NCBI RefSeq assembly: GCF_009296315.1
Contig: NZ_WHLY01000002.1
Location: 1 to 64,000, forward strand
Source: Salmonirosea aquatica
GTDB lineage: Bacteria; Bacteroidota; Bacteroidia; Cytophagales; Spirosomataceae
DNA length: 64,000 nt
Reading direction: 5' to 3'
Shown: positions 24,552 through 34,037 of the stretch, in pieces
Position numbering within the stretch: the first letter of the stretch is position 1
Layout: the number at the start of each line of letters is the position of its first letter
Translations under genes and position numbers: made by a program
The notes under the pieces: model-generated
Seen by the model: the letters and a program-made list of their open reading frames with translations, nothing else
The model's database searches: none
What the model was told of the DNA's origin: nothing

Positions 24552-26339
24552 ATGAAGAACATACGCAATTTTTGCATTATTGCCCACATTGACCACGGCA
24601 AAAGTACCCTGGCCGACCGTCTGCTGGAATATACCAACACCGTGACCCACCGCGAAATGCAGGCCCAGTTGCTCGACAACATGGACCTGGAACGCGAACG
24701 GGGAATTACTATCAAGAGCCACGCGATCCAGATGGATTACCTGCTCAATGGCGAGCAGTACACCCTCAATCTGATTGACACGCCCGGCCATGTGGATTTC
24801 TCCTACGAAGTTTCCCGCTCCATCGCCGCCTGCGAAGGGGCTCTGCTGCTGGTAGACGCCTCGCAGGGTATTGAAGCCCAGACCATCTCCAACCTCTACC
24901 TGGCGATCAACCATGATCTGATCATAATTCCGGTTCTGAATAAAATTGACTTGCCAGGTGCCATGCCTGAGGAGGTCACGGACCAGATCGTGGACCTGAT
25001 CGGCTGTGACCGCGATGAGATCATCCACGCCAGCGGTAAAGAGGGGATCGGGGTACCTGAGATTCTGGAAGCCATCGTACACCGTATACCGGCGCCGAAA
25101 GGCGATCCTGAAGCACCCTTACAAGCCCTGATATTCGATTCGGTTTTCAACTCCTACCGGGGCATCGAGGTAATCTTCCGAATCAAAAACGGCAGTGTGC
25201 GAAAGGGCGATAAAGTGAAATTTATGGCCACTGGCAAAGAATATATCGCCGATGAAATAGGAACGTTGCGGCTCCAGCAGCAACCCAAGGACGTAGTAGA
25301 ATGCGGCGATGTGGGGTACCTCATATCGGGCATCAAGGTGGCCCGCGAGGTAAAGGTAGGCGATACCTTCACGCACATTCACCGTCCTTCCACGGCTATG
25401 ATCCGGGGTTTTGAAGAAGTAAAACCGATGGTTTTTGCGGGAATATATCCCGTCGATACCAGTGAATACGAAGAACTGCGGGAGGCCATGGAAAAGCTTC
25501 AGCTCAACGATGCCTCGCTGGTGTGGGAGCCCGAAACCTCCGCCGCCCTCGGTTTCGGTTTTCGCTGCGGCTTCCTGGGCATGCTGCACATGGAAATTGT
25601 GCAGGAACGTCTGGAACGCGAGTTCGATATGACGGTGATCACCACGGTACCTTCTGTGCAATTCACGGTACACAACACACGTGGCGAAACCCTGAGCGTA
25701 AGCGCGCCCTCGGAAATGCCCGAGCCCAATTTCATCAAATCCATTGAAGAACCATTCATCAATGCCCAGATCATTTCCAAATCGGAATACGTGGGTGCCA
25801 TCATGACGTTGTGCATGGACAAGCGGGGTATGCTGAAGAATCAGATCTACCTGACCTCCGACCGGGTTGAGCTGCAGTTCTCCATGCCGCTGGCCGAGGT
25901 GGTTTTTGATTTTTTCGACAAACTCAAAACCATTTCACGCGGCTACGCCTCGCTCGATTATGAGCTCTCTGGTTACCAGGAATCCGATATGGTGAAGCTC
26001 GACGTGATGCTCAATGGTGACCGGGTAGATGCTTTATCGGCCATCGTTCACCGTTCCAAGGCGTATGAATGGGGCAAGAAACTTTGCGAAAAATTACGTG
26101 AGCTAATTCCAAGGCAGATGTTTGAGATTGCGATCCAGGCCGCTATTGGACAAAAAATCATCGCCAGGGAAACGGTGAAGGCCATGCGTAAGGACGTACT
26201 CGCCAAATGCTACGGCGGCGATATTTCGCGGAAGCGGAAACTGCTTGAAAAACAGAAGAAAGGCAAAAAACGGATGCGTCAGGTGGGTAACGTCGAGATC
26301 CCCCAGGAGGCGTTTATGGCCGTTTTGAAAATAAACTAG
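24552..26339 (+). CDS. lepA: Elongation factor 4 (LepA), ribosome back-translocating GTPase
   Basis: Full length at 595 aa. G1 is [19 protein letters not shown], with switch regions [13 protein letters not shown] and G3 [17 protein letters not shown]4 is [10 protein letters not shown]. It carries the domain II barrel, EF-G-like domains III and V ([40 protein letters not shown]) and the LepA-specific C-terminal domain ([40 protein letters not shown]). It remodels stalled ribosomes and supports translation initiation and 30S maturation under ionic stress. It is monocistronic, with its own promoter and terminator. Confidence 0.98.
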   Translation: MKNIRNFCIIAHIDHGKSTLADRLLEYTNTVTHREMQAQLLDNMDLERERGITIKSHAIQMDYLLNGEQYTLNLIDTPGHVDFSYEVSRSIAACEGALLLVDASQGIEAQTISNLYLAINHDLIIIPVLNKIDLPGAMPEEVTDQIVDLIGCDRDEIIHASGKEGIGVPEILEAIVHRIPAPKGDPEAPLQALIFDSVFNSYRGIEVIFRIKNGSVRKGDKVKFMATGKEYIADEIGTLRLQQQPKDVVECGDVGYLISGIKVAREVKVGDTFTHIHRPSTAMIRGFEEVKPMVFAGIYPVDTSEYEELREAMEKLQLNDASLVWEPETSAALGFGFRCGFLGMLHMEIVQERLEREFDMTVITTVPSVQFTVHNTRGETLSVSAPSEMPEPNFIKSIEEPFINAQIISKSEYVGAIMTLCMDKRGMLKNQIYLTSDRVELQFSMPLAEVVFDFFDKLKTISRGYASLDYELSGYQESDMVKLDVMLNGDRVDALSAIVHRSKAYEWGKKLCEKLRELIPRQMFEIAIQAAIGQKIIARETVKAMRKDVLAKCYGGDISRKRKLLEKQKKGKKRMRQVGNVEIPQEAFMAVLKIN

Positions 26340-26365
26340 GCTCATCTCCAGACTTACATTTTATG

Positions 26366-26396
26366 AACAAAAGGACGGGTGTATCGTCCTTTTGTT
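26366..26396 (+). terminator. Terminator of lepA
   Basis: AACAAAAGGACG / CGTCCTTTTGTT forms a 12-bp stem with a 7-nt loop, followed by GTATTTTTGG, 27 bases after the lepA stop. Confidence 0.85.
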
Positions 26397-26454
26397 GTAT
26401 TTTTGGCTGACTATCGTAAAAAATTCCTAAGACAAAACACTCTACAAAAATCAT

Positions 26455-28158
26455 ATGGCAGAGGTAATTCGAATGCCCAAAATGAGCGACACCATGGAAG
26501 AAGGTGTCATTGCGGAATGGCATAAAAAAGTTGGCGACGAGGTAAAATCCGGCGATATTCTGGCTGAGGTCGAGACCGACAAAGCTACCATGGACATGGA
26601 GGCTTACCAGGAAGGTACCCTCCTGTATATTGGTGTGCAGAAAGGCGATGCCGTGCCTGTCAATGGGGTAATGGCTGTCGTCGGTGAGAAGGGCGAGGAC
26701 TACAAAGCCTTGCTTGATGAAAAAGCCAACGGCTCAAACGGGCAGTCGGAAGGTAAAGCGGAAGAGAAAAAAGAAGACAAACCCGCTGTATCTGCCAATG
26801 GAACAGAAAAGATCACTCCGAAAGAACTAAAATCAGCCCCTAAAGCAGCAAAACCAGCGCCCTCCCAGGAAAAAATTAACGCCACGCTCATTCGAATGCC
26901 CAAAATGAGCGATACCATGGAGGAAGGTGTATTGGTGTCGTGGCAGAAAAAAGTGGGCGATAAGGTGGCTTCGGGCGATATACTGGCCGAAGTCGAAACC
27001 GACAAGGCCACTATGGATTTGGAAGCCTACGAAGAGGGTACCCTCCTCTTTACTGGCATCAAAGAAGGAGAAGCCGTGCCCGTCAACTCCATCATTGCCG
27101 TAATCGGTGAGGAAGGCGCGGACTTCCAGGCACTCATAGATCGCGAAAATGGCTCCGGCGACGCGGAAGAAGAAAAAGCGACCGACCATCCCGAAACGGT
27201 AACGCCTTCCGCTGAAAGTCCCAGCAGTGGTGGTACCTCAACGGTCTCTGCCGAAGACTCGGGTGATCGCATCAAAGCCTCGCCGCTGGCCCGCCGCCTC
27301 GCCGAAGAAAAAGGCATTAATCTAAGCCAGGTAGAAGGCTCCGGCGACAACGGTCGTATTATTAAGCGTGATGTGGACGAGTTCAAACCCTCGGCCCAAC
27401 CCGCTCCCGCCGCCGAAAAAGCCCAGTCCGCTCCGGCCCCCGCCAAAGCCCCGTCCCCCGAAGTGGCCCCGGCTGGCAACTACGAGGATCTGCCCATTTC
27501 GCAAATGCGCAAAACCATCGCCCGTCGCCTCAGCGACAGCCTTTTCACGGCTCCGCATTTCTACCTGACCATGGAAATCAACATGGACAAGGCCATGGCG
27601 TTGCGGCCTACATTAAATGCCGTAAGTACCTCGAAGATTTCATTCAATGACATGGTGATCAAAGCCTGCGCCATCGCCTTGCGTCAGCACCCGGCGGTCA
27701 ATTCAGCCTGGCTGGGCGATAAGATTCGTAAATACGATTTCGTGAACATAGGGGTAGCTATCGCCGTAGAGGAAGGGCTGTTGGTACCCGTAGTGCGTGA
27801 CGCCGATAAGAAAACGCTTTCGGTAATTTCGGGTGAAGTGAAGGAGTACGCCGGCAAGGCCAAGGACAAAAAGCTACAGCCCAAAGACTGGGAGGGTAAT
27901 ACGTTCTCAGTTTCGAACCTGGGTATGTTTGGCATCGATGAATTCACCGCCATCATCAATCCGCCCGATTCGTGTATCCTAGCCGTAGGTACCATCAAAC
28001 AGACCGCTGCGTTTAAGGAGGACGGTTCCGTGTACCCCGTCAACATCATGAAGGTGACGCTTTCCTGCGACCACCGCGTTGTGGACGGAGCCACGGGCGC
28101 TCAATTCCTGCAAACCGTGAAGAAGTTGCTGGAAGAGCCGATGAGTATGCTAGTGTAG
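26455..28158 (+). CDS. pdhC: Dihydrolipoamide acetyltransferase, E2 of pyruvate dehydrogenase
   Basis: A 567-aa E2 that carries acetyl groups on lipoyl-lysine and transfers them to CoA. It has two tandem lipoyl domains (lipoyl Lys in AEVETDKATMDMEAY at about residue 44 and AEVETDKATMDLEAY at about 186), each followed by an acidic or Pro/Ala-rich hinge, a peripheral subunit-binding domain (IKASPLARRLAEEKGINLSQ to GRIIKRDVDEF, about 270-305) and the catalytic domain with DHRVVDGATGAQFLQTVKKL. E1 and E3 genes are not adjacent. It has its own terminator and is expressed separately from lepA. Confidence 0.97.
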   Translation: MAEVIRMPKMSDTMEEGVIAEWHKKVGDEVKSGDILAEVETDKATMDMEAYQEGTLLYIGVQKGDAVPVNGVMAVVGEKGEDYKALLDEKANGSNGQSEGKAEEKKEDKPAVSANGTEKITPKELKSAPKAAKPAPSQEKINATLIRMPKMSDTMEEGVLVSWQKKVGDKVASGDILAEVETDKATMDLEAYEEGTLLFTGIKEGEAVPVNSIIAVIGEEGADFQALIDRENGSGDAEEEKATDHPETVTPSAESPSSGGTSTVSAEDSGDRIKASPLARRLAEEKGINLSQVEGSGDNGRIIKRDVDEFKPSAQPAPAAEKAQSAPAPAKAPSPEVAPAGNYEDLPISQMRKTIARRLSDSLFTAPHFYLTMEINMDKAMALRPTLNAVSTSKISFNDMVIKACAIALRQHPAVNSAWLGDKIRKYDFVNIGVAIAVEEGLLVPVVRDADKKTLSVISGEVKEYAGKAKDKKLQPKDWEGNTFSVSNLGMFGIDEFTAIINPPDSCILAVGTIKQTAAFKEDGSVYPVNIMKVTLSCDHRVVDGATGAQFLQTVKKLLEEPMSMLV

Positions 28159-28184
28159 TGGATCATGTTCAATGATTTTTCTTG

Positions 28185-28217
28185 GGAGAACCAAACTTTT
28201 TGGTTCTCCTTTTTTTG
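28185..28217 (+). terminator. Terminator of the PDH E2 gene
   Basis: GGAGAACCAAA / TTTGGTTCTCC, 11-bp perfect stem with a 3-nt loop and a T8 tail, 27 bases after the stop. Confidence 0.9.
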
Positions 28218-28300
28218 TTAAATACAGCGTCAAATTAACCATTCACGTGGATTTGATCAGCGCAACCAGTAAATTCGGAGTATAAAAATCAATAGCTTTT

Positions 28301-29266
28301 ATGAACCGACTCGACCGGCTGACCGCCCTTCTGATCCAACTCCAGTCCAAGCGCATCGTCAAGTCACAGGAAGTCGCTGAGCGGTTTGGGATAAGCCTCC
28401 GGACCGTGTACCGCGATATACGTACCCTGGAGCTGGCGGGGGTACCTCTCATTGGCGAGGCCGGTATCGGCTATTCCATCATGCAGGGCTACCGGTTGCC
28501 GCCCGTCCAATTTACACGAGAAGAAGCCATGTCGTTTGTGACGGCGGAGAAACTGGTGAATAAATTGACCGATCCGGAAACCCGCACCTCCTACCAATCG
28601 GCTCTCTATAAAATCAAATCCGTACTCAGATCCACGGACAAAGAACTGCTGGACGACCTCAGTGACCGAATCGCGGTGGTAGATGATCCTTATTTACCCA
28701 AAGACCGTCATCAAATGTCCATCGAGACCATCCTGAACTGCATCTCTGAAAAGAAGGTGATCCGCCTGCACTATATTTCCATGACCAGTCCGGATATGAC
28801 CGAACGCATCATCGAACCCGTAGGCATTTATTCCAGCGGTGCCTATTGGTACCTGATTGCCTGGTGCCGACTCCGCGAGGGCTATCGCAACTTCCGCACC
28901 GACCGCGTTCAGTCCATGGAGGTACTTTCAGAAAGATTCGAGACCCTCCACCCGGCGCTCCAGAGCTTCATCGAGCGAACACGCCGTGAACGAACTCTGC
29001 ACAAAGCGGTAATCCGGCTGGATAGAGTCGCGCAGCGTTATCTGGGCGATCATCACTACTACAATGGTTTCGTTTCTCAAACCGATGCAGGCGATCAAAT
29101 CGAAATGACTTTTCTGACGGAATCATTGAACGGCCTGGCGCATTGGTTCGTTTGGCTGGGTCAGGCCGCAGACATCGTCGAACCCGAAGAATTGAAGGAA
29201 TTGGTGCTGGAGAAGCTCGAAAAAACACGGCAGCGACTCTTGACAAAAGTATCCGAACCCTGCTGA
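28301..29266 (+). CDS. YafY-type HTH and WYL domain transcriptional regulator
   Basis: A 321-aa regulator. The N-terminal winged helix (DRLTALLIQLQSKRIVKSQE, RFGISLRTVYRDIRTLELAG) is the DeoR/YafY type. The WYL domain lies at about 140-230 with IRLHYISMTSPDMTERIIEP and GAYWYLIAWCRLREGYRNFR; here the WYL core is W-Y-L in AYWYLIAW. WYL proteins sense nucleotides or single-stranded DNA. It lies 58 bases before a DinB protein gene and may control it. The C-terminal DHHYYNGFVSQTDAGDQIEM part is the usual WCX extension. Confidence 0.9.
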   Translation: MNRLDRLTALLIQLQSKRIVKSQEVAERFGISLRTVYRDIRTLELAGVPLIGEAGIGYSIMQGYRLPPVQFTREEAMSFVTAEKLVNKLTDPETRTSYQSALYKIKSVLRSTDKELLDDLSDRIAVVDDPYLPKDRHQMSIETILNCISEKKVIRLHYISMTSPDMTERIIEPVGIYSSGAYWYLIAWCRLREGYRNFRTDRVQSMEVLSERFETLHPALQSFIERTRRERTLHKAVIRLDRVAQRYLGDHHYYNGFVSQTDAGDQIEMTFLTESLNGLAHWFVWLGQAADIVEPEELKELVLEKLEKTRQRLLTKVSEPC

Positions 29267-29324
29267 CATAGGGCTGTCATTGGTCGGTGTGATCTTTGTA
29301 GCATCACTAAACGAACGATAAAGT

Positions 29325-29843
29325 ATGATCTCCTTCATTGAAGCATTCCAAAAAGAACTGGCCGACGAATCCAAAGAAACCCACCGCATGCTGGCCATTG
29401 TACCCGCCGATAAAATGGATTGGCAGCCTCACCCCAAGAGCATGACAATCAAGGCCCTCTCTACCCATTTGGCCGACATTGCATCCTGGATTTCTGCCAT
29501 CCTTGACCAGGATGAATGGGATCTGGCCAAGGCTGAAGAACCGGTTGACTGCAAAAACGCCGAGGATCTTCTGAAGAAATTCGACAAAGGGCTAAGTCGT
29601 TCCCAAGAAGCACTTAGCCATGCTTCGGATGCCGTTTTACAAAAACGCTGGCTACTTCGTGCAGGCGATGATGTGTACCTTGATATTGAGAAATGGGAAG
29701 CCATTCGCCACGCCTTTGGGCAAAATGCCCACCACCGTGCTCAACTCGGCGTATTCCTGCGGCTATTGGATATTCCGATTCCCGGTCCCTACGGTCCGAG
29801 TGCCGACGAAATGGCAATGATGGCTGCCGAAGAACAAAGTTAA
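29325..29843 (+). CDS. DinB family protein
   Basis: A 172-aa four-helix-bundle metal-binding protein of the DinB/YfiT superfamily. Metal ligands are the His in MTIKALSTHLADIASWI and the pair in HAFGQNAHHRAQLGVFLRLL, plus a conserved tail LDIPIPGPYGPSADEM. Family members act in thiol-dependent S-transfer or have unknown functions. It follows the WYL regulator by 58 bases and is closed by a strong terminator. Confidence 0.9.
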   Translation: MISFIEAFQKELADESKETHRMLAIVPADKMDWQPHPKSMTIKALSTHLADIASWISAILDQDEWDLAKAEEPVDCKNAEDLLKKFDKGLSRSQEALSHASDAVLQKRWLLRAGDDVYLDIEKWEAIRHAFGQNAHHRAQLGVFLRLLDIPIPGPYGPSADEMAMMAAEEQS

Positions 29844-29867
29844 GTACGGTTTCACCCACTGTTTTTC

Positions 29868-29913
29868 TACCGGCTGGACAGATTTTCAGAATCTGTCCAG
29901 CCGGTATTTTTTT
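29868..29913 (+). terminator. Strong terminator after the DinB gene
   Basis: TACCGGCTGGACAGATT pairs with AATCTGTCCAGCCGGTA (17 perfect bp, loop of 5) and is followed by a T7 run. It separates DinB from the BlaI operon. Confidence 0.93.
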
Positions 29914-29944
29914 ATGGATTATTTGGAATTGTAATTTTTAATTC

Positions 29945-29954
29945 TACATTTGTA
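29945..29954. promoter_or_regulatory. BlaI/MecI-type operator
   Basis: TACATTTGTA, the TACA-N2-TGTA palindrome bound by BlaI/MecI dimers, lies 25 bases before the blaI-like start. A second imperfect copy TCTAGAAACGTAGA follows at about 29963, so the repressor gene likely controls itself and the M56 gene. Confidence 0.7.
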
Positions 29955-29978
29955 GAATAGAATCTAGAAACGTAGAAT

Positions 29979-30350
29979 ATGAAACTTACTGAAACGGAAG
30001 AAACCCTCATGGGGTACCTTTGGCAACTGGGAAAAGCCTTTATGAAAGACCTGCTGGATGCCTACCCGGAGCCCAAGCCTGCCCCGACCACGGTAGCTAC
30101 CTTGCTCCGTCGCATGATCGACAAGCATTTTGTGGCCTACACCGAATTTGGCAATTCGCGGCAGTACTATCCGCTGGTCAGTAAGCACGATTACTTCACG
30201 ACGCACCTCGACGGACTGATTACCAACTTTTTCGATAATTCCTCGGCCCAGTTTGCGTCGTTTTTCACCCAGTCTTCGAATCTGACGAAGGCTGAATTGG
30301 AGGATTTGAAGAAAATCATCGACGACCAAATCAAAAAACGGAACGCATGA
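29979..30350 (+). CDS. BlaI/MecI/CopY family repressor
   Basis: A 123-aa winged-helix repressor: KLTETEETLMGYLWQLGKAF, PKPAPTTVATLLRRMIDKHF as recognition helix region, and the wing YTEFGNSRQYYPLVSKHDYF. The C-terminal half is the dimerisation helix region. It overlaps the M56 peptidase start by 4 bases. In the classic pathway the M56 sensor cleaves or triggers cleavage of the repressor, freeing the operator. The signal is unknown here; no beta-lactamase gene is adjacent. Confidence 0.95.
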   Translation: MKLTETEETLMGYLWQLGKAFMKDLLDAYPEPKPAPTTVATLLRRMIDKHFVAYTEFGNSRQYYPLVSKHDYFTTHLDGLITNFFDNSSAQFASFFTQSSNLTKAELEDLKKIIDDQIKKRNA

Positions 30351-31768
30351 TTACCTACCTGCTGAAAGTCACGCTGTGCTCGGGATGCCTGCTGCTGTTT
30401 TACCGGCTGGTACTGGAACGAGAAAAGATGTTCCGCTTCAATCGGTTTTATTTACTGGGTACCCTGATGCTGTCGTTGGTTTTGCCCTGGGTACCCCTGG
30501 AAATTCTGGTGGCACAAAATCTGTTTACACCCCCTCCTGCGGCCGTAGCCCTGGCCGAGCAGGGCATTCAGGCGCGCTACACGGTGGCCCTGATTTCTGA
30601 ACCCGACCTTTCCCAAAGTTTCCAGTGGAGCTGGCTTGTGGGTACCTTGTACGTATTGGTCAGCGGCGGGCTGCTGTTTCGGTTTAGCCGGAATATTATT
30701 CGTTTGGTGCAAAGCATCCGTACCCACGAAGTAAGAGGGTTGGAGAAAATGAAACTGGTTTTGGTCAATGAACCTACCTTACCCCATAGCTTTTTGAACT
30801 ACGTCTTTTTATCCAAAGGTACCTTCCTGCAAGGTACCCTCGAGAGGGAAATCCTGGATCATGAACGCGCTCACGTCCGCCAACTTCACACCCTGGATAT
30901 TCTCTTGATCGAGTTTCTAAAAGTGATTTTCTGGTTCAACCCGGCCTTCTATCTCTATCGGAATGCCATTGCCCTCAACCACGAGTTTCTGGCTGATGAA
31001 GCTGTGATCGACGCCTGCCGCGATGTGCCCACCTACCAGTACCTGCTCCTTCAAAAAGCGACCTATGTCTCCGACCAACCCTTTACCAGTCAATTCAACT
31101 ATTCCTTCACCAAAAAAAGATTCGTCATGATGAACAGACAAACTTCCCACAGACGCTCTCTCTTGATCAAGGGTACCCTGGTACCCCTACTGGCCGTGAT
31201 TTTCTTTGCATTCAGCGATTTAACGCTGGCCCAGATTGCGCCGCCGCCACCGCCAGTTGAAAAAGCGCCGCCACCTCCGCCTATTGAAAGGGGTACCTCG
31301 TCCGATGCAGTGAAAGAGTATAACGCTCTGGTTGACAAATACATTGATAGATCAAAAAAACGCGATTTCATTCAGGAGCCTTCGAAGGTAGATGGGGACA
31401 GAATGGAAACCCTACTGGCTGCTATGACTCAAGAACAAAAGGTCTCGTTGGATTATACAATCCATAAGATAAAGCCCTTGTTCAGAGCTACTCCCACCGA
31501 GGCTGAATACGAGAAATATAAAAATCCGCAAGTGTATGGTGTCTGGATCGACGAAAAAAAGGTGCCGAATACCGCATTAGACAAATATAAGCCTACCGAT
31601 TTTTCACAGGTTTTTGTGAGTAAAGTATATCCGAACGCACAGCCAAAAACAGGGTATAAATACAAATACCAACTGGATTTGATGACTAATGCTCACTATG
31701 AAAAATATCGAAAGGAAACGTTGGAAAATCCCAAAAAGTACATTGTCTTGAAAAAAGATCGATTCTGA
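30347..31768 (+). CDS. M56 (BlaR1-like) membrane metallopeptidase sensor
   Basis: A 473-aa integral membrane protein with N-terminal spans (YLLKVTLCSGCLLLFYRLVL, LLGTLMLSLVLPWVPLEILV, WLVGTLYVLVSGGLLFRFS), then the zinc motif LDHERAHVRQLHTLDILLIE (HExxH) and the third ligand in HEFLADEAVI. A last span (GTLVPLLAVIFFAFSDLTLA) leads to a Pro-rich linker (PPPPPVEKAPPPPPIERG) and a soluble periplasmic tail of about 170 aa with no TonB or beta-lactamase domain. It forms an operon with the upstream BlaI-type repressor. A sensor domain of unrecognised type may define its ligand. Confidence 0.9.
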   Translation: MITYLLKVTLCSGCLLLFYRLVLEREKMFRFNRFYLLGTLMLSLVLPWVPLEILVAQNLFTPPPAAVALAEQGIQARYTVALISEPDLSQSFQWSWLVGTLYVLVSGGLLFRFSRNIIRLVQSIRTHEVRGLEKMKLVLVNEPTLPHSFLNYVFLSKGTFLQGTLEREILDHERAHVRQLHTLDILLIEFLKVIFWFNPAFYLYRNAIALNHEFLADEAVIDACRDVPTYQYLLLQKATYVSDQPFTSQFNYSFTKKRFVMMNRQTSHRRSLLIKGTLVPLLAVIFFAFSDLTLAQIAPPPPPVEKAPPPPPIERGTSSDAVKEYNALVDKYIDRSKKRDFIQEPSKVDGDRMETLLAAMTQEQKVSLDYTIHKIKPLFRATPTEAEYEKYKNPQVYGVWIDEKKVPNTALDKYKPTDFSQVFVSKVYPNAQPKTGYKYKYQLDLMTNAHYEKYRKETLENPKKYIVLKKDRF

Positions 31769-31778
31769 AATTCGTTTT

Positions 31779-31804
31779 GGCGGCGGATGGAAACATCCGC
31801 CGCC
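31779..31804. terminator. Terminator between the convergent M56 and TlpA-like genes
   Basis: GGCGGCGGATG / CATCCGCCGCC with a GAAA tetraloop, 11 bp perfect; T tracts on the left, A-rich on the right side. It probably works in both directions. Confidence 0.8.
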
Positions 31805-31820
31805 ACCTAAACAACACGCA

Positions 31821-33194
31821 CTAATGAGAAACAAGAACCTCTAACTTGGCCAATTTCTGCTCCAAAGCCGCTCCGTGCAAATCCTTAGCCACTACTTTCC
31901 CAACCGTCCCGACCAACACAGTGGTTGGAAAACTGCTGACATTATAAGTTTTAATAAGCTTGTTTGTAGAATCTGACAAAATTTGCGGCCAGTCCAGCGG
32001 GCGTTTTTTCAAAAATCGGGATAAAGAAGCCGGGGTATCATTCCCGGCAATGCTGACAAACGCTACTTTGCTTTTGTCAATGCCCTTATAAATCCGCTGC
32101 AGCTCAGGCAGCTCCTGGACGCAGGGCTTACACCAGGTACCCCAGAAATCAATGAAGAGGTACCTACCTTTATAATCACGCATTGAAATCGAATTTTCTG
32201 TCTGAAATTCTTTGACATCAAATGGTCGGAACGGGTACCCTGCCTTTAAAGAATATTCCCGCTCATCAGGATTGACTGTGGAAAATTGTAATGCATTATG
32301 ATACAAGCTCACTCCCTCGTTCCGGTATTGGACTTTATTAAGAATACTTCCCAGGGTTAGTAAATCTCCCTTCTTGATGAATTCAGGGTGCTCATATTTT
32401 TTGGTAGAATCCTTTTCCAGCAACACAAAACTAGCATGTTCAAAAGTTGGTATCCGGCTTCCACCAGCGATTGCAATTTCGTATTTTTCTCCCCCTATCT
32501 TTATTTGTGTCCGGGCATGAATAGGGAAATAATACAGGAAATCCATCCCGGCGGGTTCGAAAGGCATACGTTTGATCATGATGGGAATCCGTTTGTTCAC
32601 TAGCTTACCTCCCTCGTATACCTCGTAAGTGAAGTACTTCTTTTCTGCTTCCTGATAAGTTTCGATCGACTCTAAATTGTTTTTATAAGCTACCGCTGGG
32701 TAAAAAGGAATTTCATCACTAAAATCAAGATCGTTATCTGTATCAACCATCACGGCGGCATTGCCTTTTTCATCCCTACCGCGAATTACGTAGACAAAGC
32801 ACTTGATCGGCTTATCAGGTAGTTCGTTCGGGTCAGGCTCCCACTCAGAAGATTTTTTAAAACCAGCAAATTCCTTATCATTGAGGGTACCTGCCTGGAA
32901 GTTCTGATAGATGAGTTGATGGACATCCAGCCAAACCATCGACTTTTTGACGAGTTTCCAGGTTTTAGGTACCCCTCTGACTGGCAAATAGGTTTTCGCC
33001 CAGAATCCTTTGTCAATCGTGTCTTTGGGATTCTCGTACCCTAATAAACTCGCACTGGGATGGAAGGGCCCCAAGCCCTCGACATACGTGAGCGGCAAGT
33101 TCATCTTTTCGCCAACTTTTTCATCATCGCGCTGAGTCTGACAGGAAACAAGACCAATGAAGGCACAGAAGAGAAGGCAAGTGATGACTTTCAT
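31821..33194 (-). CDS. TlpA family thiol-disulfide reductase lipoprotein
   Basis: A 457-aa protein with a lipoprotein signal (MKVITCLLFCAFIGLVSCQT). The long N-terminal part is a DUF-like beta-rich domain (WLVKKSMVWLDVHQLIYQNF style repeats, CFVYVIRGRDEKGNAAVMVD, YLINKRIPI regions) not assigned. The C-terminal thioredoxin domain has LFIDFWGTWCKPCVQELPEL (CKPC pair, about residue 355) and the cis-Pro loop VSSFPTTVLVGTVG. It differs from the DUF4369 protein at 18589 in its N-terminal half. It may reduce exported disulfides. The gene is divergent from hslV with a 204-base gap. Confidence 0.85.
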   Translation of the reverse strand: MKVITCLLFCAFIGLVSCQTQRDDEKVGEKMNLPLTYVEGLGPFHPSASLLGYENPKDTIDKGFWAKTYLPVRGVPKTWKLVKKSMVWLDVHQLIYQNFQAGTLNDKEFAGFKKSSEWEPDPNELPDKPIKCFVYVIRGRDEKGNAAVMVDTDNDLDFSDEIPFYPAVAYKNNLESIETYQEAEKKYFTYEVYEGGKLVNKRIPIMIKRMPFEPAGMDFLYYFPIHARTQIKIGGEKYEIAIAGGSRIPTFEHASFVLLEKDSTKKYEHPEFIKKGDLLTLGSILNKVQYRNEGVSLYHNALQFSTVNPDEREYSLKAGYPFRPFDVKEFQTENSISMRDYKGRYLFIDFWGTWCKPCVQELPELQRIYKGIDKSKVAFVSIAGNDTPASLSRFLKKRPLDWPQILSDSTNKLIKTYNVSSFPTTVLVGTVGKVVAKDLHGAALEQKLAKLEVLVSH

Positions 33195-33398
33195 ATCTAG
33201 GAATATTGTGCAGCTTAAAGCTAGCAGGAAAAAACCTGAGAATCAATTACAACCGGAACTTACCCATTCGTCGCCCAATTCCTTGAACTCACCCTCCTGA
33301 ACGTTCCTACCCCCTTTCCGGTTATATCCCTGATTCGGCCCTCCGCCCGAATCATTTTTTTTAGGTCAAAACCAACCTCCATCAAGAATTTACATACT

Positions 33399-33938
33399 AT
33401 GGAAAAGATACACGCCACCACCGTCCTCGGCGTATTGCATAACGGACAACTGGCCCTGGGAGCCGATGGACAAGCCACCATGGGCAATACCGTCGCCAAA
33501 AGCAATGTCAAAAAAGTACGCGCCCTGCAAGGCGGCAAGATTCTGGTCGGCTTCGCGGGCTCCACGGCGGATGCCTTTTCGCTGCTGGAAAAATTCGAGG
33601 AAAAACTCAACGCCTACGGCGGCAACATGAAGCGTGCCGCCATCGAACTCGCCAAAGACTGGCGCACTGACCGCTACCTACGTAAACTGGAAGCCATGCT
33701 GATCACGGCCAACAAGGAAGAAATCCTGGTCATTTCGGGTACGGGTGACGTACTGGAACCCGAAAACGGGATTGCGGCCATCGGTTCCGGAGGCAACTTT
33801 GCCCTCTCGGCTGCCACTGCTTTGAAAAAACATGCTACCCAACTCACGGCCGAGGAAATGGTCCGCGAGGGCCTCATGATCGCAGGAGATTTGTGTATCT
33901 ATACCAATCAGAATCTGACGGTAGAAAAGATAGGGTAA
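33399..33938 (+). CDS. hslV: ATP-dependent protease HslV (ClpQ) subunit
   Basis: A 179-aa N-terminal-nucleophile threonine protease of the HslUV complex. The catalytic Thr follows a short leader ([20 protein letters not shown]; the mature protein begins TTV). Lys in [20 protein letters not shown] and Ser/Gly loops are conserved, and [20 protein letters not shown] is the C-terminal active-site wall. Its partner HslU is not in the window. It is convergent with dacB, separated by an inverted repeat. Confidence 0.96.
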   Translation: MEKIHATTVLGVLHNGQLALGADGQATMGNTVAKSNVKKVRALQGGKILVGFAGSTADAFSLLEKFEEKLNAYGGNMKRAAIELAKDWRTDRYLRKLEAMLITANKEEILVISGTGDVLEPENGIAAIGSGGNFALSAATALKKHATQLTAEEMVREGLMIAGDLCIYTNQNLTVEKIG

Positions 33939-33944
33939 AACGAA

Positions 33945-34015
33945 GGAGCAAAGGTACAAAGCGACAAAGTTCAGGAAAGAGATATCCTAACTTTGCTACT
34001 CTGTGCCTTTGTCCC
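33945..34015. terminator. Long imperfect inverted repeat between hslV and dacB
   Basis: Left arm 33945-33976 (GGAGCAAAGGTACAAAGCGA then CAAAGTTCAGGA) and right arm 33985-34015 are about 31-nt near-complements around an 8-nt centre. It is likely a bidirectional terminator or a mobile intergenic repeat. Similar sequence (TTTGTCACTTTGTCCC) recurs at about 42240 between another convergent pair. Confidence 0.6.
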
Positions 34016-34037
34016 TATGTGTCTCCTAAACTCTCCT

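Noticed and set aside
24057-25673. Long antisense ORFs opposite DUF819 and lepA
   Set aside because: They are frame shadows of well-conserved genes, with no start context or family features.
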